A stretch of DNA of 64,000 bases from Leptobacterium_A meishanense (lineage in GTDB: Bacteria > Bacteroidota > Bacteroidia > Flavobacteriales > Flavobacteriaceae). Positions 8,982-18,280 of the stretch are shown here, one piece after another. The notes under the pieces were generated by a model, which was given only the letters and a program-made list of their open reading frames with translations, had not been told where the DNA came from and ran no database searches. The stretch covers positions 1 through 64,000 of the forward strand of contig NZ_JBBEXE010000010.1 of NCBI RefSeq assembly GCF_037645805.1, in the 5' to 3' direction. Numbering within the stretch: position 1 is the stretch's first letter; every line of letters begins with the position of its first letter. A program made the position numbers and the translations under genes.

Positions 8982-10303
8982 TATGTTTTTGCTCTATGAT
9001 TGTTAAAAGCTGAAACTACTGCAGCATGGGTAGCTGTTTTATCTTTGAAATAGTTGACAAAATATTTTTTTTCGTCTTCTGTGGCACCCAATTGGTTAAG
9101 AATATTCAATAAATGCATTTTCATATGCCCTTTTTGGATACCAGTAGTAATAAGGGACCTGATAGCAGCAAAGTTTTGTGCCAATCCGGCAACAGCCACA
9201 ATCTGCATTAATTCTTTAGCACCGGGGTTTCCCAGAATGTCTAAAGCCAATTTCACTAGTGGGTGCAGACTGGTTAAACCACCCACAGTACCCAATGCTA
9301 ACGGAATTTCAATCCAAAACCGGAAGGTTCCGTTTTCTATAGTGGCATGTGTTAAGCTTCCATAAGTTCCATTCCTGCCTGCATAAGCATGGGTGCAGGC
9401 TTCTACTGCTCTAAAATCATTTCCGGTAGCTACTACAACGGCATCGATCCCATTCATGATACCTTTATTGTGTGTTACGGCCCTGTGCGGTTCTACTTCA
9501 GCAATGGTAACTGCTTGTATAAACTTTTCAGCAAATTCATGGGGGGACAATTCTTCATCTTCATTTAGCTCTTCTATAGGGCATGAGACTTCTGCTTTTA
9601 CCAAACAATTGGGCACATAATTAGAAAGAATGCTCATAATTATCTGCAATTGCTTATCGGAATTATTACACAAGCCTTGTATTTCAGCCTCTTCTGTAAG
9701 GGTAGTTGCAAATTGCTCCAGACAACTGTTTATGAAATTGGCTCCCATGGCGTCCAATGTTTCAAATGTGCAGTGAAGCTGGTAATAATTAGGTAACAAT
9801 GTTCTTTTATCCCTTAATTTGATCGCTGAGATACCACCGCCACGTTTTTCCATATTTTGGGTAATGGTTTTCACGGCGGCAAACAATTTAGGTTTTATAG
9901 ACTCAAAAAAAGAGGTTAATTTATCAACCTCTCCATTGTAAATAAAATGTACTTGGCCTATTTTCTCAGTTGATAGCACTTCTGCTCTGAACCCTCCGCG
10001 TTTTTCCCAAAATTTAGCTGCTTTTCCTGCTGCAGCAATTACAGAGCTTTCTTCTATAGCCATAGGGATAACATATGTGCGGCCATTGATATTAAAATTA
10101 GGGGCTATTCCAAAAGGAAGATAGTAGTTGGTAAGCGTATTTTCTATAAACTCATCATGTAATTTTTGAAGCCCCTCATCAGTATTCCAATATTGTTTTA
10201 AAACTGCAATACCTTCCTGGATGTTTGTGAAATAATTCTCAGCAAGCCAGAGTATCTTTTTTTCTTTTGATAATTTAGAAAACCCTTCAATTTTTTGCCC
10301 CAT
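8981..10303 (-). CDS. Hydroxymethylglutaryl-CoA reductase
   Basis: Reduces HMG-CoA to mevalonate, or the reverse in degradative forms. The 440-residue protein shows the class II features PMAIEESSVIAAAGKAAKFW (catalytic Glu), HNKGIMNGIDAVV (catalytic Lys), ATGNDFRAVEA (catalytic Asp) and a late THAAVV (catalytic His). I place the start at ATG 10303 rather than the in-frame TTG at 10330, because a full Bacteroidota promoter (TATCTTTG, 10335-10328) lies over that TTG. The pairing with a GHMP kinase argues for a biosynthetic direction despite the class II-like sequence. Its stop overlaps the kinase start by one base. Confidence 0.93.
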   Translation of the reverse strand: MGQKIEGFSKLSKEKKILWLAENYFTNIQEGIAVLKQYWNTDEGLQKLHDEFIENTLTNYYLPFGIAPNFNINGRTYVIPMAIEESSVIAAAGKAAKFWEKRGGFRAEVLSTEKIGQVHFIYNGEVDKLTSFFESIKPKLFAAVKTITQNMEKRGGGISAIKLRDKRTLLPNYYQLHCTFETLDAMGANFINSCLEQFATTLTEEAEIQGLCNNSDKQLQIIMSILSNYVPNCLVKAEVSCPIEELNEDEELSPHEFAEKFIQAVTIAEVEPHRAVTHNKGIMNGIDAVVVATGNDFRAVEACTHAYAGRNGTYGSLTHATIENGTFRFWIEIPLALGTVGGLTSLHPLVKLALDILGNPGAKELMQIVAVAGLAQNFAAIRSLITTGIQKGHMKMHLLNILNQLGATEDEKKYFVNYFKDKTATHAAVVSAFNNHRAKT

Positions 10304-10327
10304 ACTATAATTGGCTTTATATGAAGA

Positions 10328-10356
10328 CAAAGATAGTAATTAAGGGGATTAGCAAA
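10328..10356 (-). promoter_or_regulatory. Promoter of HMG-CoA reductase operon
   Basis: On the minus strand a -33 TTTG (10356-10353) is followed after 17 bases by a perfect -7 TATCTTTG (10335-10328), matching the Bacteroidota primary-sigma consensus. Transcription would start around 10320, giving a short leader before ATG 10303. Confidence 0.6.
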
Positions 10357-10390
10357 GTATTGTTCCAAAGAACCAATAGGAACTCCTAAT

Positions 10391-10450
10391 GTTTAACGAA
10401 AAAAGTTTATTTTTTTGTTAAATTATTAGTAAACTTGATGGTTTTTTGCT
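10391..10450 (+). promoter_or_regulatory. Candidate composite promoter upstream of dpp4
   Basis: Contains GTTTAACGAAAAA (10391-10403), ATTAGTAA (10425-10432) and AAACTTGATGGTTTTTTGC (10431-10449), and ends 16 bases before the dpp4 start. The same three blocks, in the same order, occur upstream of the ctp-type protease at 19120-19169. The last block resembles a sigma-54 -24/-12 element (spacing of ten bases before GC) but has TG instead of GG. A near-consensus -7 TAAACTTG (10430-10437) overlaps it. Function is inferred from the shared pattern only. Confidence 0.4.
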
Positions 10451-10465
10451 CAATCTTTAAAAACT

Positions 10466-12631
10466 ATGAAAAAAAATATTGTTGTATTCTTTTTGTCTTT
10501 AAGTTTTTCAACTTCTTTAATTGCTCAAAATCAACAAATTACACTAGAAGAAATATGGGGAGGGGCTTTTCGGACGGAAAGTATGGATGTGCTTCGCTCT
10601 TTAAATAATGGAAAACAATATGCTGTTTTAAACGTTGATAGACGAACCAAAGCAACTACCGTTGATGTTTATGACTATGAAACGTTGGAAAAAGTAAAAA
10701 CGTTAGTCTCTAGTAATAACCTAGATGCTTTAGATAATTTCTCTTCTTATGAATTTAGTAATGATGAGTCTAAGTTGCTGTTGGCAACAGATATTACTTC
10801 AATATATAGGCGTTCTACGTTGGGAAGATATTATGTGTACGATATTAAAGCAAAAACACTGAGCAGTGTTTCAGAGAATAAAATTCAAGAACCTACTTTT
10901 TCTCCTGATGCTGGTAAAGTAGCATTTGTTTATGAAAATAATATCTACGTTAAAGACTTAACTTCCGGGGAGACGAAACAAATAACAACAGATGGTAAAA
11001 AAAATAAAATCATAAATGGTGTTACGGATTGGGTATATGAAGAAGAGTTTAGCTTTGTGAGGGCTTTTGACTGGAACGAAACAGGGACTCACATAGCATA
11101 CATTCGTTTTGATGAACGTGAGGTGCCTGAGTTTTCTATGGATGTTTATGGTGAAGCGCTGTATCCTACGCAGCAGGTATTCAAATATCCTAAGGCAGGA
11201 GAGGAGAATTCGGAAGTTAACTTATTTGTATATGACTTGACTACAGGGAAAGCTGAAGAAGTCTCATTAAAAGATGCATATTACATACCTAGAATGAAAT
11301 GGACCAATGATCCAGAAGTGTTAAGTATACAAGTGATGAACCGACATCAAAATAAGTTAGACATCATGTCATATGATGTTAACTCAAAAACAACAAAAAC
11401 AATATTAAGCGAACAAGATGATGCTTATATAGATGTTACAGATAATTTAAAATTCTTGAATGACAACAGTTTTTTATGGACTAGTGAACAAAATGGGTAT
11501 AATCATATTTATCTATATGACCGCAATGGAAAATTAATTCGTCAAATTACCTCAGGTGAGTGGGAGGTTACTAATTTCTATGGATTTAGCCCCAATACGG
11601 CCAGAATATATTATCAATCCACAGAGGAAGGATCTATTAATAGAGCGGTATATTCCATAGGAATTAATGGAAAAGGAAAAAAATTATTAACCCCTCAAAC
11701 AGGAAATAACAGTGCCAAGTTTAGTAGCGATTATACTTATTTTATAAATACGCACTCGAGTGCATATAGCCCTTATCGATATACATTGCATAGATCTAAA
11801 GACGGGAAGGAACTTAAAGAAATAGTTAATAATAATAAGCTTGAGGAAAAGTTAATAGCATACAACCTTCCTAAAAAAGAATTCACCACGATTAATGTTC
11901 ATGGAAATGAATTGAATATGTGGATGATGAAACCGGTTGATTTTGATCCTGAAAAATCATATCCGTTATTTATGTTCCAATATAGTGGTCCCGGTTCTCA
12001 ACAGGTTTCTAACAGATGGCATGGAAGTAATGATTACTGGCATATGTTATTGGCACAACAAGGATATATAGTAGTATGTGTTGATGGGCGAGGCACAGGG
12101 TATAAAGGAGCTAATTTTAAGAAATTGACTTATAAGGAGCTAGGAAAATATGAAGTAGAAGACCAAATTGAAGCTGCAAAAGTTTTGGGGGAACAATCCT
12201 TTATAGATGAAAACCGTGTAGGTATTTGGGGATGGAGCTATGGAGGCTTTATGAGCAGTAATGCCATTCTTAAAGGAAATGATGTGTTTAAAATGGCCAT
12301 AGCTGTAGCACCGGTAACGAGTTGGCGTTTTTATGATACCATCTATACAGAAAGGTATATGCAAACACCACAAGAGAACCCATCAGGATATGATGATAAC
12401 TCACCCATTAGCCATGTGGACAAACTGAAAGGTTCGTATTTGTTGATACATGGTTCGGCAGATGATAATGTGCATGTACAAAATACCATGCGGATGATTG
12501 AAGCATTGGTACAAGCAAATAAGCAGTTTGAATGGGCTATTTATCCGGATAAGAATCATGGGATCTTTGGTGGTTATACCCGTTTACAGTTGTATACCAA
12601 AATGACCAACTTCATCAAGGAAAATTTATAA
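10466..12631 (+). CDS. Dipeptidyl peptidase IV (S9B serine protease)
   Basis: Releases N-terminal dipeptides, usually Xaa-Pro, from peptides outside the inner membrane. The 721-residue protein has a signal peptide (about residues 1-20, ending LIAQ), a beta-propeller domain to about residue 470 including the double-Glu loop DWVYEEEFSF, and an alpha/beta-hydrolase domain. The catalytic triad is Ser591 in GWSYGGF, Asp666 in SADDNVHVQ and His698 in DKNHGIFGG. The size and order match bacterial DPP-IV. The next gene, 26 bases downstream, is a proton-dependent peptide transporter, which would import the released dipeptides. Confidence 0.95.
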   Translation: MKKNIVVFFLSLSFSTSLIAQNQQITLEEIWGGAFRTESMDVLRSLNNGKQYAVLNVDRRTKATTVDVYDYETLEKVKTLVSSNNLDALDNFSSYEFSNDESKLLLATDITSIYRRSTLGRYYVYDIKAKTLSSVSENKIQEPTFSPDAGKVAFVYENNIYVKDLTSGETKQITTDGKKNKIINGVTDWVYEEEFSFVRAFDWNETGTHIAYIRFDEREVPEFSMDVYGEALYPTQQVFKYPKAGEENSEVNLFVYDLTTGKAEEVSLKDAYYIPRMKWTNDPEVLSIQVMNRHQNKLDIMSYDVNSKTTKTILSEQDDAYIDVTDNLKFLNDNSFLWTSEQNGYNHIYLYDRNGKLIRQITSGEWEVTNFYGFSPNTARIYYQSTEEGSINRAVYSIGINGKGKKLLTPQTGNNSAKFSSDYTYFINTHSSAYSPYRYTLHRSKDGKELKEIVNNNKLEEKLIAYNLPKKEFTTINVHGNELNMWMMKPVDFDPEKSYPLFMFQYSGPGSQQVSNRWHGSNDYWHMLLAQQGYIVVCVDGRGTGYKGANFKKLTYKELGKYEVEDQIEAAKVLGEQSFIDENRVGIWGWSYGGFMSSNAILKGNDVFKMAIAVAPVTSWRFYDTIYTERYMQTPQENPSGYDDNSPISHVDKLKGSYLLIHGSADDNVHVQNTMRMIEALVQANKQFEWAIYPDKNHGIFGGYTRLQLYTKMTNFIKENL

Positions 12632-12657
12632 AAAAATAATAACCAACACTTTGACAT

Positions 12658-14217
12658 ATGGAATATAAATATGGTGGATCAGAAATTAACCAAAGAACCG
12701 TATTAGGGCATCCCTCAGGGCTATTCGTTCTCTTTTTTACGGAAATGTGGGAGCGTTTCTCTTATTACGGAATGCGCGCCTTGTTAGTTTTATTTTTAAC
12801 CTCAGCATTATTTGGGGACAATCCCGGATGGGGATGGGAACGCGAAGACGCATTAAAATTATATGGTATATATACCGGTTTGGTCTATTTGACCCCAATT
12901 ATAGGAGGGCTTATTGCTGACAAACTACTGGGATATAGGAAAGCAGTAGTATTAGGGGCATTGATTATGACACTGGGACATGCCTCAATGGCTTTTGAAA
13001 CCAGTTTTTTCTTCTATGCCGGGTTAGCTTTCTTAATTGTAGGGAACGGACTTTTTAAACCGAATATTTCTTCTATAGTAGGACAACTCTATAAAACACA
13101 AGGTAAAGAGAAAGATGCGGGCTATACCATTTTTTATATGGGGATTAATGCCGGAGCCTTTTTAGGAATTTTACTTTGTGGGTATATTGGTGAAAAGATA
13201 GGTTGGAGCTATGGCTTTGGTTTGGCCGGAATATTTATGTTCTTTGGAATGTTACAGTTCCATTATGCTCAAAAAATATTTGGAAAAATAGGTTTAAAAC
13301 CTGATAAAAATGACAATTTCATAGACATTGCAGAAAAGGATGAGAAAGATAAAGCACTTCCTGCTAAAGTTAAAATAGATAGGATTATTGTAATTTCAGT
13401 TTTTTCATTATTTACGATATTTTTCTGGTGGGCATTTGAACAAGCAGGAGGTTCTATGACTGTTTTTGCAAAAGATTATACAGATCGGGTTTTAGAAGGC
13501 AATGGAGCTTTTATTTTCAAAATTATAAATACGTTATTGACTGTTGTTCCTATGCTTATTATTACATGGGTTTTAGCAATGTTATTTAAACAAACATATA
13601 GTAATTATTCACTGTCAAACATTTTTTTAGGCACTAGTTTTGCAATCATATGGGTAGTTGTTATATGGATGCTCAATAGAGAATTTGCAGCCGAAACCAC
13701 TGAGGTACAAGCTTCTTGGTTTGGAATATTAAACTCATTCTATATAATCACTTTTGCGCCGTTATTTTCTAAAATATGGCAAAGTAAACTCAATCCTTCA
13801 GGGCCTGTAAAATTTGCTATAGGCTTAGTACTGTTAGGCATAGGTTTTGCAGCTTTGGCATATGGCTCTGCAGAAATTCCGCAAGGAGCTAAAACAGCTT
13901 CAGTAAGCATGCTGTGGCTTATCTTAGCATATTTATTCCATACACTTGGAGAACTGTGCATTTCGCCTGTAGGGTTATCGTATGTGAGTAAATTGTCACC
14001 TCCAAAACTGGTAGGCTTGATGTTTGGTATATGGTTTTTGGCTAATTTCATTGCAAACCTTACGGCCGGTTGGACAGGAAGTTATATTGATGCCATTACA
14101 GAGGCGTATTCAATAAGTACGTTTTTCTTAATATTTACATTAATACCTATAGCAGCAGGAGTTGTAATGTTCTTGCTTAATAAAATCTTGATTAAGAAAA
14201 TGCATGGAATACGATAA
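12658..14217 (+). CDS. POT/PTR2-family proton-dependent oligopeptide transporter
   Basis: A 519-residue inner-membrane symporter with about 14 predicted helices, importing di- and tripeptides with protons. It has the family E-x-x-E-R motif in FTEMWERFSYYGMRALL (residues about 28-44) and the PTR2 signature GYTIFYMGINAGAFLG (about 157-172). It follows dpp4 closely and is probably co-transcribed, forming a peptide-degradation and uptake pair. It is convergent with comEC, with only six bases between the two stops and no clear terminator hairpin. Confidence 0.94.
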   Translation: MEYKYGGSEINQRTVLGHPSGLFVLFFTEMWERFSYYGMRALLVLFLTSALFGDNPGWGWEREDALKLYGIYTGLVYLTPIIGGLIADKLLGYRKAVVLGALIMTLGHASMAFETSFFFYAGLAFLIVGNGLFKPNISSIVGQLYKTQGKEKDAGYTIFYMGINAGAFLGILLCGYIGEKIGWSYGFGLAGIFMFFGMLQFHYAQKIFGKIGLKPDKNDNFIDIAEKDEKDKALPAKVKIDRIIVISVFSLFTIFFWWAFEQAGGSMTVFAKDYTDRVLEGNGAFIFKIINTLLTVVPMLIITWVLAMLFKQTYSNYSLSNIFLGTSFAIIWVVVIWMLNREFAAETTEVQASWFGILNSFYIITFAPLFSKIWQSKLNPSGPVKFAIGLVLLGIGFAALAYGSAEIPQGAKTASVSMLWLILAYLFHTLGELCISPVGLSYVSKLSPPKLVGLMFGIWFLANFIANLTAGWTGSYIDAITEAYSISTFFLIFTLIPIAAGVVMFLLNKILIKKMHGIR

Positions 14218-14223
14218 AAGGCA

Positions 14224-16251
14224 TTAAAAGTTTATTATAAAAACTCCTTTTTCACTAGTATCATGGAAAGGGAGTTTTTCTTTTAGGCAAGTAGTTTTCC
14301 ATTGTGCTTTAAGGTTTTTATAATTGCTAGCATCTGCTATAATAACTTTTGGTTGAATAGTATGTATAAGGCGTTCCAGATTAATCTTAGGAGATTGTGT
14401 AAGTAAGACATACTTTGGTCTTAAATGAGGAATTTTGTAAACTCCGAAACTATCTACTTGCAATAAGATATCATTGCCTATTGGATAGATATTTTTGTTT
14501 TTATCCTTTCTAATGTTTTTAATACCATTTAGCACTTTATAATCATTAAATACATTAGTAATACAATCATTCGTATACACAATTAATTCATCACTTATTT
14601 TTTGCCCCAGTAATGTATTCTTACTATTGTTGAATACAATAAACGCATTGGTTGTTTCAGTAAGGTATTTATGATAGATAAGAACACTTTGGAACAATAA
14701 AAAAGTAGTTAAAAAGAACACAATTTGACGTGGTCTTTGTTTTTTAAGCAATAAAACAAGGCTAATAATCATAATATAAGAGACAATAAATAAGCTCTTG
14801 TCAAAAAAGATGTTTTTAAATAAAAAGGTTTCCTGTAGTGCAACCCATTTCACAAAACTGTTCATTGCATTTAATAAGAAAGAGTAGAATGTTACTAGAA
14901 ATGAAGGGAGTAAATTCATCAATGCCAGAAGCACTACAATGACCCCTATTGAGAGGATTAACCCAATAAAAGGAATGATAACGAGGTTAGAAATAAAAAA
15001 TAACCCGGGAAATTGATGAAAGTAAAACAAGCTAATGGGCAGCACACCTATTTGTGCAGCCAAAGTGACTGTAAGTAACTTCCAAAAATAATTAGGTATC
15101 ATATATTTAGGTAACCATAATCGATATAATTGAGGCTGTATCCAAACAATGGAGAGAACAGCAGCATAGCTTAGTTGAAAACCAACATCAAATAAAAACT
15201 CGGGCTTGATCAGTAACAGAATGAACATAGAAACAAACAATGTATTATAGATATTTGTTGGTTTTCTATGGTGCATTCCCAATGAAACGAATGAAAACAT
15301 AGTAACTGACCTGACTACAGATGGGGACAACCCTGCAACAAGCGCAAAGAGCCATAGCAAGGAAATTACTAGAACTAATTTTACAGTTTTTCCATACTTG
15401 AAACGTGCTAGTGGATTGAAGAGAAAATTGAGGACTAACAAAACAATCCCCACATGGAGCCCAGATACTGCTAAAATATGCACAGCTCCCGCATTAATAT
15501 AATTAGTATAAATATCCTCATCAATAGTGGTTCGCTGACCCAATAAAAGAGCATTAATAATGGATAATTCATTACTCTTAAATTCATTTAAAATAAGAGC
15601 AGTATTAATATTTTTTCTCCAGTTGGCAGCCATACGGTGTATAGAGCTATTACTTTTTTTAGCTAGTACAATTGCATCTTTATCCAGGTATAATTGATGA
15701 TAGATGTGATTTCTTCTTAAATATTCTTTGTAATTGAATAAGGAGGGGTTTAAAGGAGGCTTTATTTCTCTGAACAATACCCACGAGGTGATTACATCAC
15801 CAACTGTTAAAGGAAGCGAAACACTATCTTTTTTGATATTCACTAAAAGTGTTCCTGAAGCATTTTGTTTGTCGATTTTTTGAATATATGCTTCATAACG
15901 TTCATAAAAGTCATTGTCCTTTAATACTTTTTTTATACTAAGTTGAGCATAGTAAGGATTATTAGTATTTAATTTTTTTGTGTAATGGTTTTGGTGGTTT
16001 TTTTGCTGATGAAATGTAATGGTAAGTACACCTACTTGAAACGTTGTCAAAAAAGCAATAATTCCAAATAAATACCCTTGTTTTAATTTCTTATCCGCAT
16101 AAATAAAAAGAATGGCTAAAAGAACTAAGGAAAAGATAAATGAAATAAGAATGCTTTCCCATGAGATAGGCATATAAAGACCAAACAATATTCCTATAAC
16201 AAGAAAAAAAGTAAGCTTTATGATTACAAAATTCAGTAATTTCATATACAA
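14224..16251 (-). CDS. comEC: ComEC/Rec2-family DNA uptake channel
   Basis: ComEC forms the inner-membrane channel for single-stranded DNA during natural transformation. The 675-residue protein has N-terminal helices, a soluble DUF4131 region (about 90-200) and the Competence domain of many helices starting near NALLLGQRTTIDEDIYTNYINAGAVHILAVSGLHVG, whose GAVHILAVSGLHVG is highly characteristic. The C-terminal region (about 535-675) is short and I see no HxHxDH motif, so the metallo-beta-lactamase domain of many ComEC proteins is absent or degenerate. It is the last gene of the minus-strand run from surE and begins 22 bases after the NlpC gene. Confidence 0.9.
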   Translation of the reverse strand: MYMKLLNFVIIKLTFFLVIGILFGLYMPISWESILISFIFSLVLLAILFIYADKKLKQGYLFGIIAFLTTFQVGVLTITFHQQKNHQNHYTKKLNTNNPYYAQLSIKKVLKDNDFYERYEAYIQKIDKQNASGTLLVNIKKDSVSLPLTVGDVITSWVLFREIKPPLNPSLFNYKEYLRRNHIYHQLYLDKDAIVLAKKSNSSIHRMAANWRKNINTALILNEFKSNELSIINALLLGQRTTIDEDIYTNYINAGAVHILAVSGLHVGIVLLVLNFLFNPLARFKYGKTVKLVLVISLLWLFALVAGLSPSVVRSVTMFSFVSLGMHHRKPTNIYNTLFVSMFILLLIKPEFLFDVGFQLSYAAVLSIVWIQPQLYRLWLPKYMIPNYFWKLLTVTLAAQIGVLPISLFYFHQFPGLFFISNLVIIPFIGLILSIGVIVVLLALMNLLPSFLVTFYSFLLNAMNSFVKWVALQETFLFKNIFFDKSLFIVSYIMIISLVLLLKKQRPRQIVFFLTTFLLFQSVLIYHKYLTETTNAFIVFNNSKNTLLGQKISDELIVYTNDCITNVFNDYKVLNGIKNIRKDKNKNIYPIGNDILLQVDSFGVYKIPHLRPKYVLLTQSPKINLERLIHTIQPKVIIADASNYKNLKAQWKTTCLKEKLPFHDTSEKGVFIINF

Positions 16252-16273
16252 AACTACTGAAAAAACATATAAA

Positions 16274-16789
16274 TTATAAAACCCTTCGCGCCTCTACAAA
16301 AGCACTGCTCCAATACCCTTCATTTAAGGAAGACACCAAGACCCCTCTAGAAGTAGTGGCATGAATAAATTTTATGTCATTCCCGTTAGCAGAGACAACA
16401 AGCCCTACATGATTGATATTATTATGGTTTTTATTGGTGTTGAAAAATAATAAATCACCTTTTTTCACTTCTTTGACTTTGATCCTTTTACCTTCTGTAG
16501 CCATCAATGAAGAAGTTCGTTGAATATTAACATTGTTTTCCTTAAAGGAAGTATAAATAAGCCCTGAACAATCCATTCCTTTGGAGGTAGTGCCTCCATA
16601 TAAATAGGGGATTCCGTTAAAAGATAATGCTGTTCCAATAATTTTGGGAGCCTTGGGGGCAGCGAAAGTATTACGGGTCTTTTTGGTGGAAATAGTCTCC
16701 GTTTTAGGCTTTACCGTAACAGTTTTCTTGGTGGATTTACATGACAAAACTAAAAAAGCAAGTATAAAAACAGGAAGAATTGTTTTCAT
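16274..16789 (-). CDS. NlpC/P60 (C40) cell-wall hydrolase lipoprotein
   Basis: A 171-residue exported cysteine peptidase that probably cleaves peptidoglycan stem peptides. The lipobox LVLSC gives lipidated Cys17. The catalytic residues of the C40 family are visible: Cys74 in GMDCSGLIYTSF, His127 in HVGLVV and a polar third residue, probably His143 in FIHATTS. The protein is a single catalytic domain with no SH3 domain, so it is a short family member. It has a candidate -7 element TAAATTTG on the minus strand at 16813-16806, and lies between lpxB and comEC. Confidence 0.92.
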   Translation of the reverse strand: MKTILPVFILAFLVLSCKSTKKTVTVKPKTETISTKKTRNTFAAPKAPKIIGTALSFNGIPYLYGGTTSKGMDCSGLIYTSFKENNVNIQRTSSLMATEGKRIKVKEVKKGDLLFFNTNKNHNNINHVGLVVSANGNDIKFIHATTSRGVLVSSLNEGYWSSAFVEARRVL

Positions 16790-16805
16790 TAGGGCTGTGT
16801 TTATA

Positions 16806-16813
16806 CAAATTTA
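16806..16813 (-). promoter_or_regulatory. Candidate -7 promoter element for NlpC gene
   Basis: TAAATTTG on the minus strand matches TAnnTTTG and sits 17 bases before the ATG. No good -33 TTTG was found at the expected distance. It suggests the NlpC-comEC pair may be transcribed separately from lpxB, which ends 92 bases upstream. Confidence 0.35.
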
Positions 16814-16880
16814 GCTATTTTTTGTTAGAGATTTCAGCTCTTTAGATATTTGGCAAAATTTAAATCTGTGAGATTCTCAT

Positions 16881-17996
16881 TTAAATATTTTGAAAGATCA
16901 GTTTTGCTGTTTTTTCACTGGCACCTTTACCACCCAGTTCTTTCTCTAACTCATGATAATCACTAAAAAGCTTTTTTCGATGGTTATCATCTAGGAGTTT
17001 ATCAAGTTCTTTTCGTAATCGTTTAGGGTTGAAGTCATTTTGTATAAGCTCGGTAACAACTTCCTTATCCATGATGAGGTTTACTAATGAGATATAACTA
17101 AGGGTGATAACCCTCTTTGCAATTTGATATGAAATCCAATTTCCTTTATAACAGACCACTTCCGGTACCTTAAATAATGCAGTCTCAAGTGTTGCGGTAC
17201 CACTTGTTACCATAGCAGCATATGCGATACTCAATAAATCATAAGTTTTATTGGCAACGAAATGAACATTTGAAGCCTTTGAAATAAATGGTTGGTAAAA
17301 AGCATAATCAATGCTTGGCGCTCCGGCAATTACAAATTGATAATCATTATAATCACCAACAATAGTGAGCATTACAGCAAGCATTTTCTTGATTTCCTGT
17401 TTTCTACTACCCGGAAGAATAGCTATAATCGGTTTTGTGGCATCCAGTCCATTTACATCTCTAAAAGCTGCTTCATCTACTTGAGGGCGTCCATTAATGG
17501 CATCAATGAGGGGATGGCCTACAAAGTGTACTTTGTAATGATGTTTTTCTTCATAAAAAGATTTTTCAAAGGGCAAGATTACATACATTTTGTCAACGTC
17601 TCGTTTAATTGCTTTTACCCGGTTCTCTTTCCAAGCCCATACTTGTGGAGAAATATAATAATGTGTATTATAACCTAATTGATGCGCCCATTTAGCGATG
17701 CGCAGGTTAAAGCCCGGATAATCTATGAAAATAAGCACATCAGGTTGAAAAGCCAGAATATCTTTTTTACAGAATTTTATATTCCTTAAGATAGTCCTTA
17801 GGTTTAAAAGAACCTCTAAGAAGCCCATGAAAGCAAGGTCTTTGAAATGCTTAACGAGCACTCCACCTTCCTTTTGCATAAGGTCGCCCCCCCATATCCT
17901 GAACTTAGCTTTAGGGTCTTGCTTTTTTAAGGCTTTCATTAAATTAGAACCATGAAGATCTCCGGATGCCTCTCCTGCTATAATGTAGTACTTCAT
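16881..17996 (-). CDS. lpxB: Lipid-A-disaccharide synthase
   Basis: LpxB condenses UDP-2,3-diacylglucosamine with lipid X to make the lipid A disaccharide at the inner face of the cytoplasmic membrane. The 371-residue protein begins MKYYIIAGEASGDLHGSNL, the typical LpxB N-terminus, and carries the glycosyltransferase-like features FIDYPGFNLRIAKWA, YYISPQVWAWKENR, ILPGSRKQEI and SGTATLETAL. Length is normal. It starts two bases after the stop of the small membrane protein and belongs to the surE run. Confidence 0.96.
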   Translation of the reverse strand: MKYYIIAGEASGDLHGSNLMKALKKQDPKAKFRIWGGDLMQKEGGVLVKHFKDLAFMGFLEVLLNLRTILRNIKFCKKDILAFQPDVLIFIDYPGFNLRIAKWAHQLGYNTHYYISPQVWAWKENRVKAIKRDVDKMYVILPFEKSFYEEKHHYKVHFVGHPLIDAINGRPQVDEAAFRDVNGLDATKPIIAILPGSRKQEIKKMLAVMLTIVGDYNDYQFVIAGAPSIDYAFYQPFISKASNVHFVANKTYDLLSIAYAAMVTSGTATLETALFKVPEVVCYKGNWISYQIAKRVITLSYISLVNLIMDKEVVTELIQNDFNPKRLRKELDKLLDDNHRKKLFSDYHELEKELGGKGASEKTAKLIFQNI

Positions 17997-17998
17997 GA

Positions 17999-18280
17999 TT
18001 ATAGGATTTTATAAGCTAAAGAAACTAAGGCAGAGAGAATAGTGGCCATCAACACCCCCTTTGCGCGCATGTCCTTATTGAACCTTAAGAATATAAAAAA
18101 TACAATAAGGTTCAGGATAGCGCCCAGTGCAAACAAACTTCCCAGATAACCATTTATTTTGGCTATTTTGATGGTTTCAATAACCTTGTTTTCAGAAAAA
18201 ATAAGAATGTACAAAAGAGTCCCTAATGCATTGGCAATAATGCCTGTAACAAAGCCAATAAAAAGTTCCCTTTTAATCAT
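17999..18280 (-). CDS. Small membrane protein between surE and lpxB
   Basis: A 93-residue protein with three or four predicted membrane helices covering nearly its whole length (for example LFIGFVTGIIANALGTLLYI and ATILSALVSLAYKIL). It overlaps the surE stop by eight bases and ends two bases before lpxB, so translation is probably coupled. No catalytic motif or named family was recognised; the position suggests an envelope-related job. Confidence 0.7.
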   Translation of the reverse strand: MIKRELFIGFVTGIIANALGTLLYILIFSENKVIETIKIAKINGYLGSLFALGAILNLIVFFIFLRFNKDMRAKGVLMATILSALVSLAYKIL

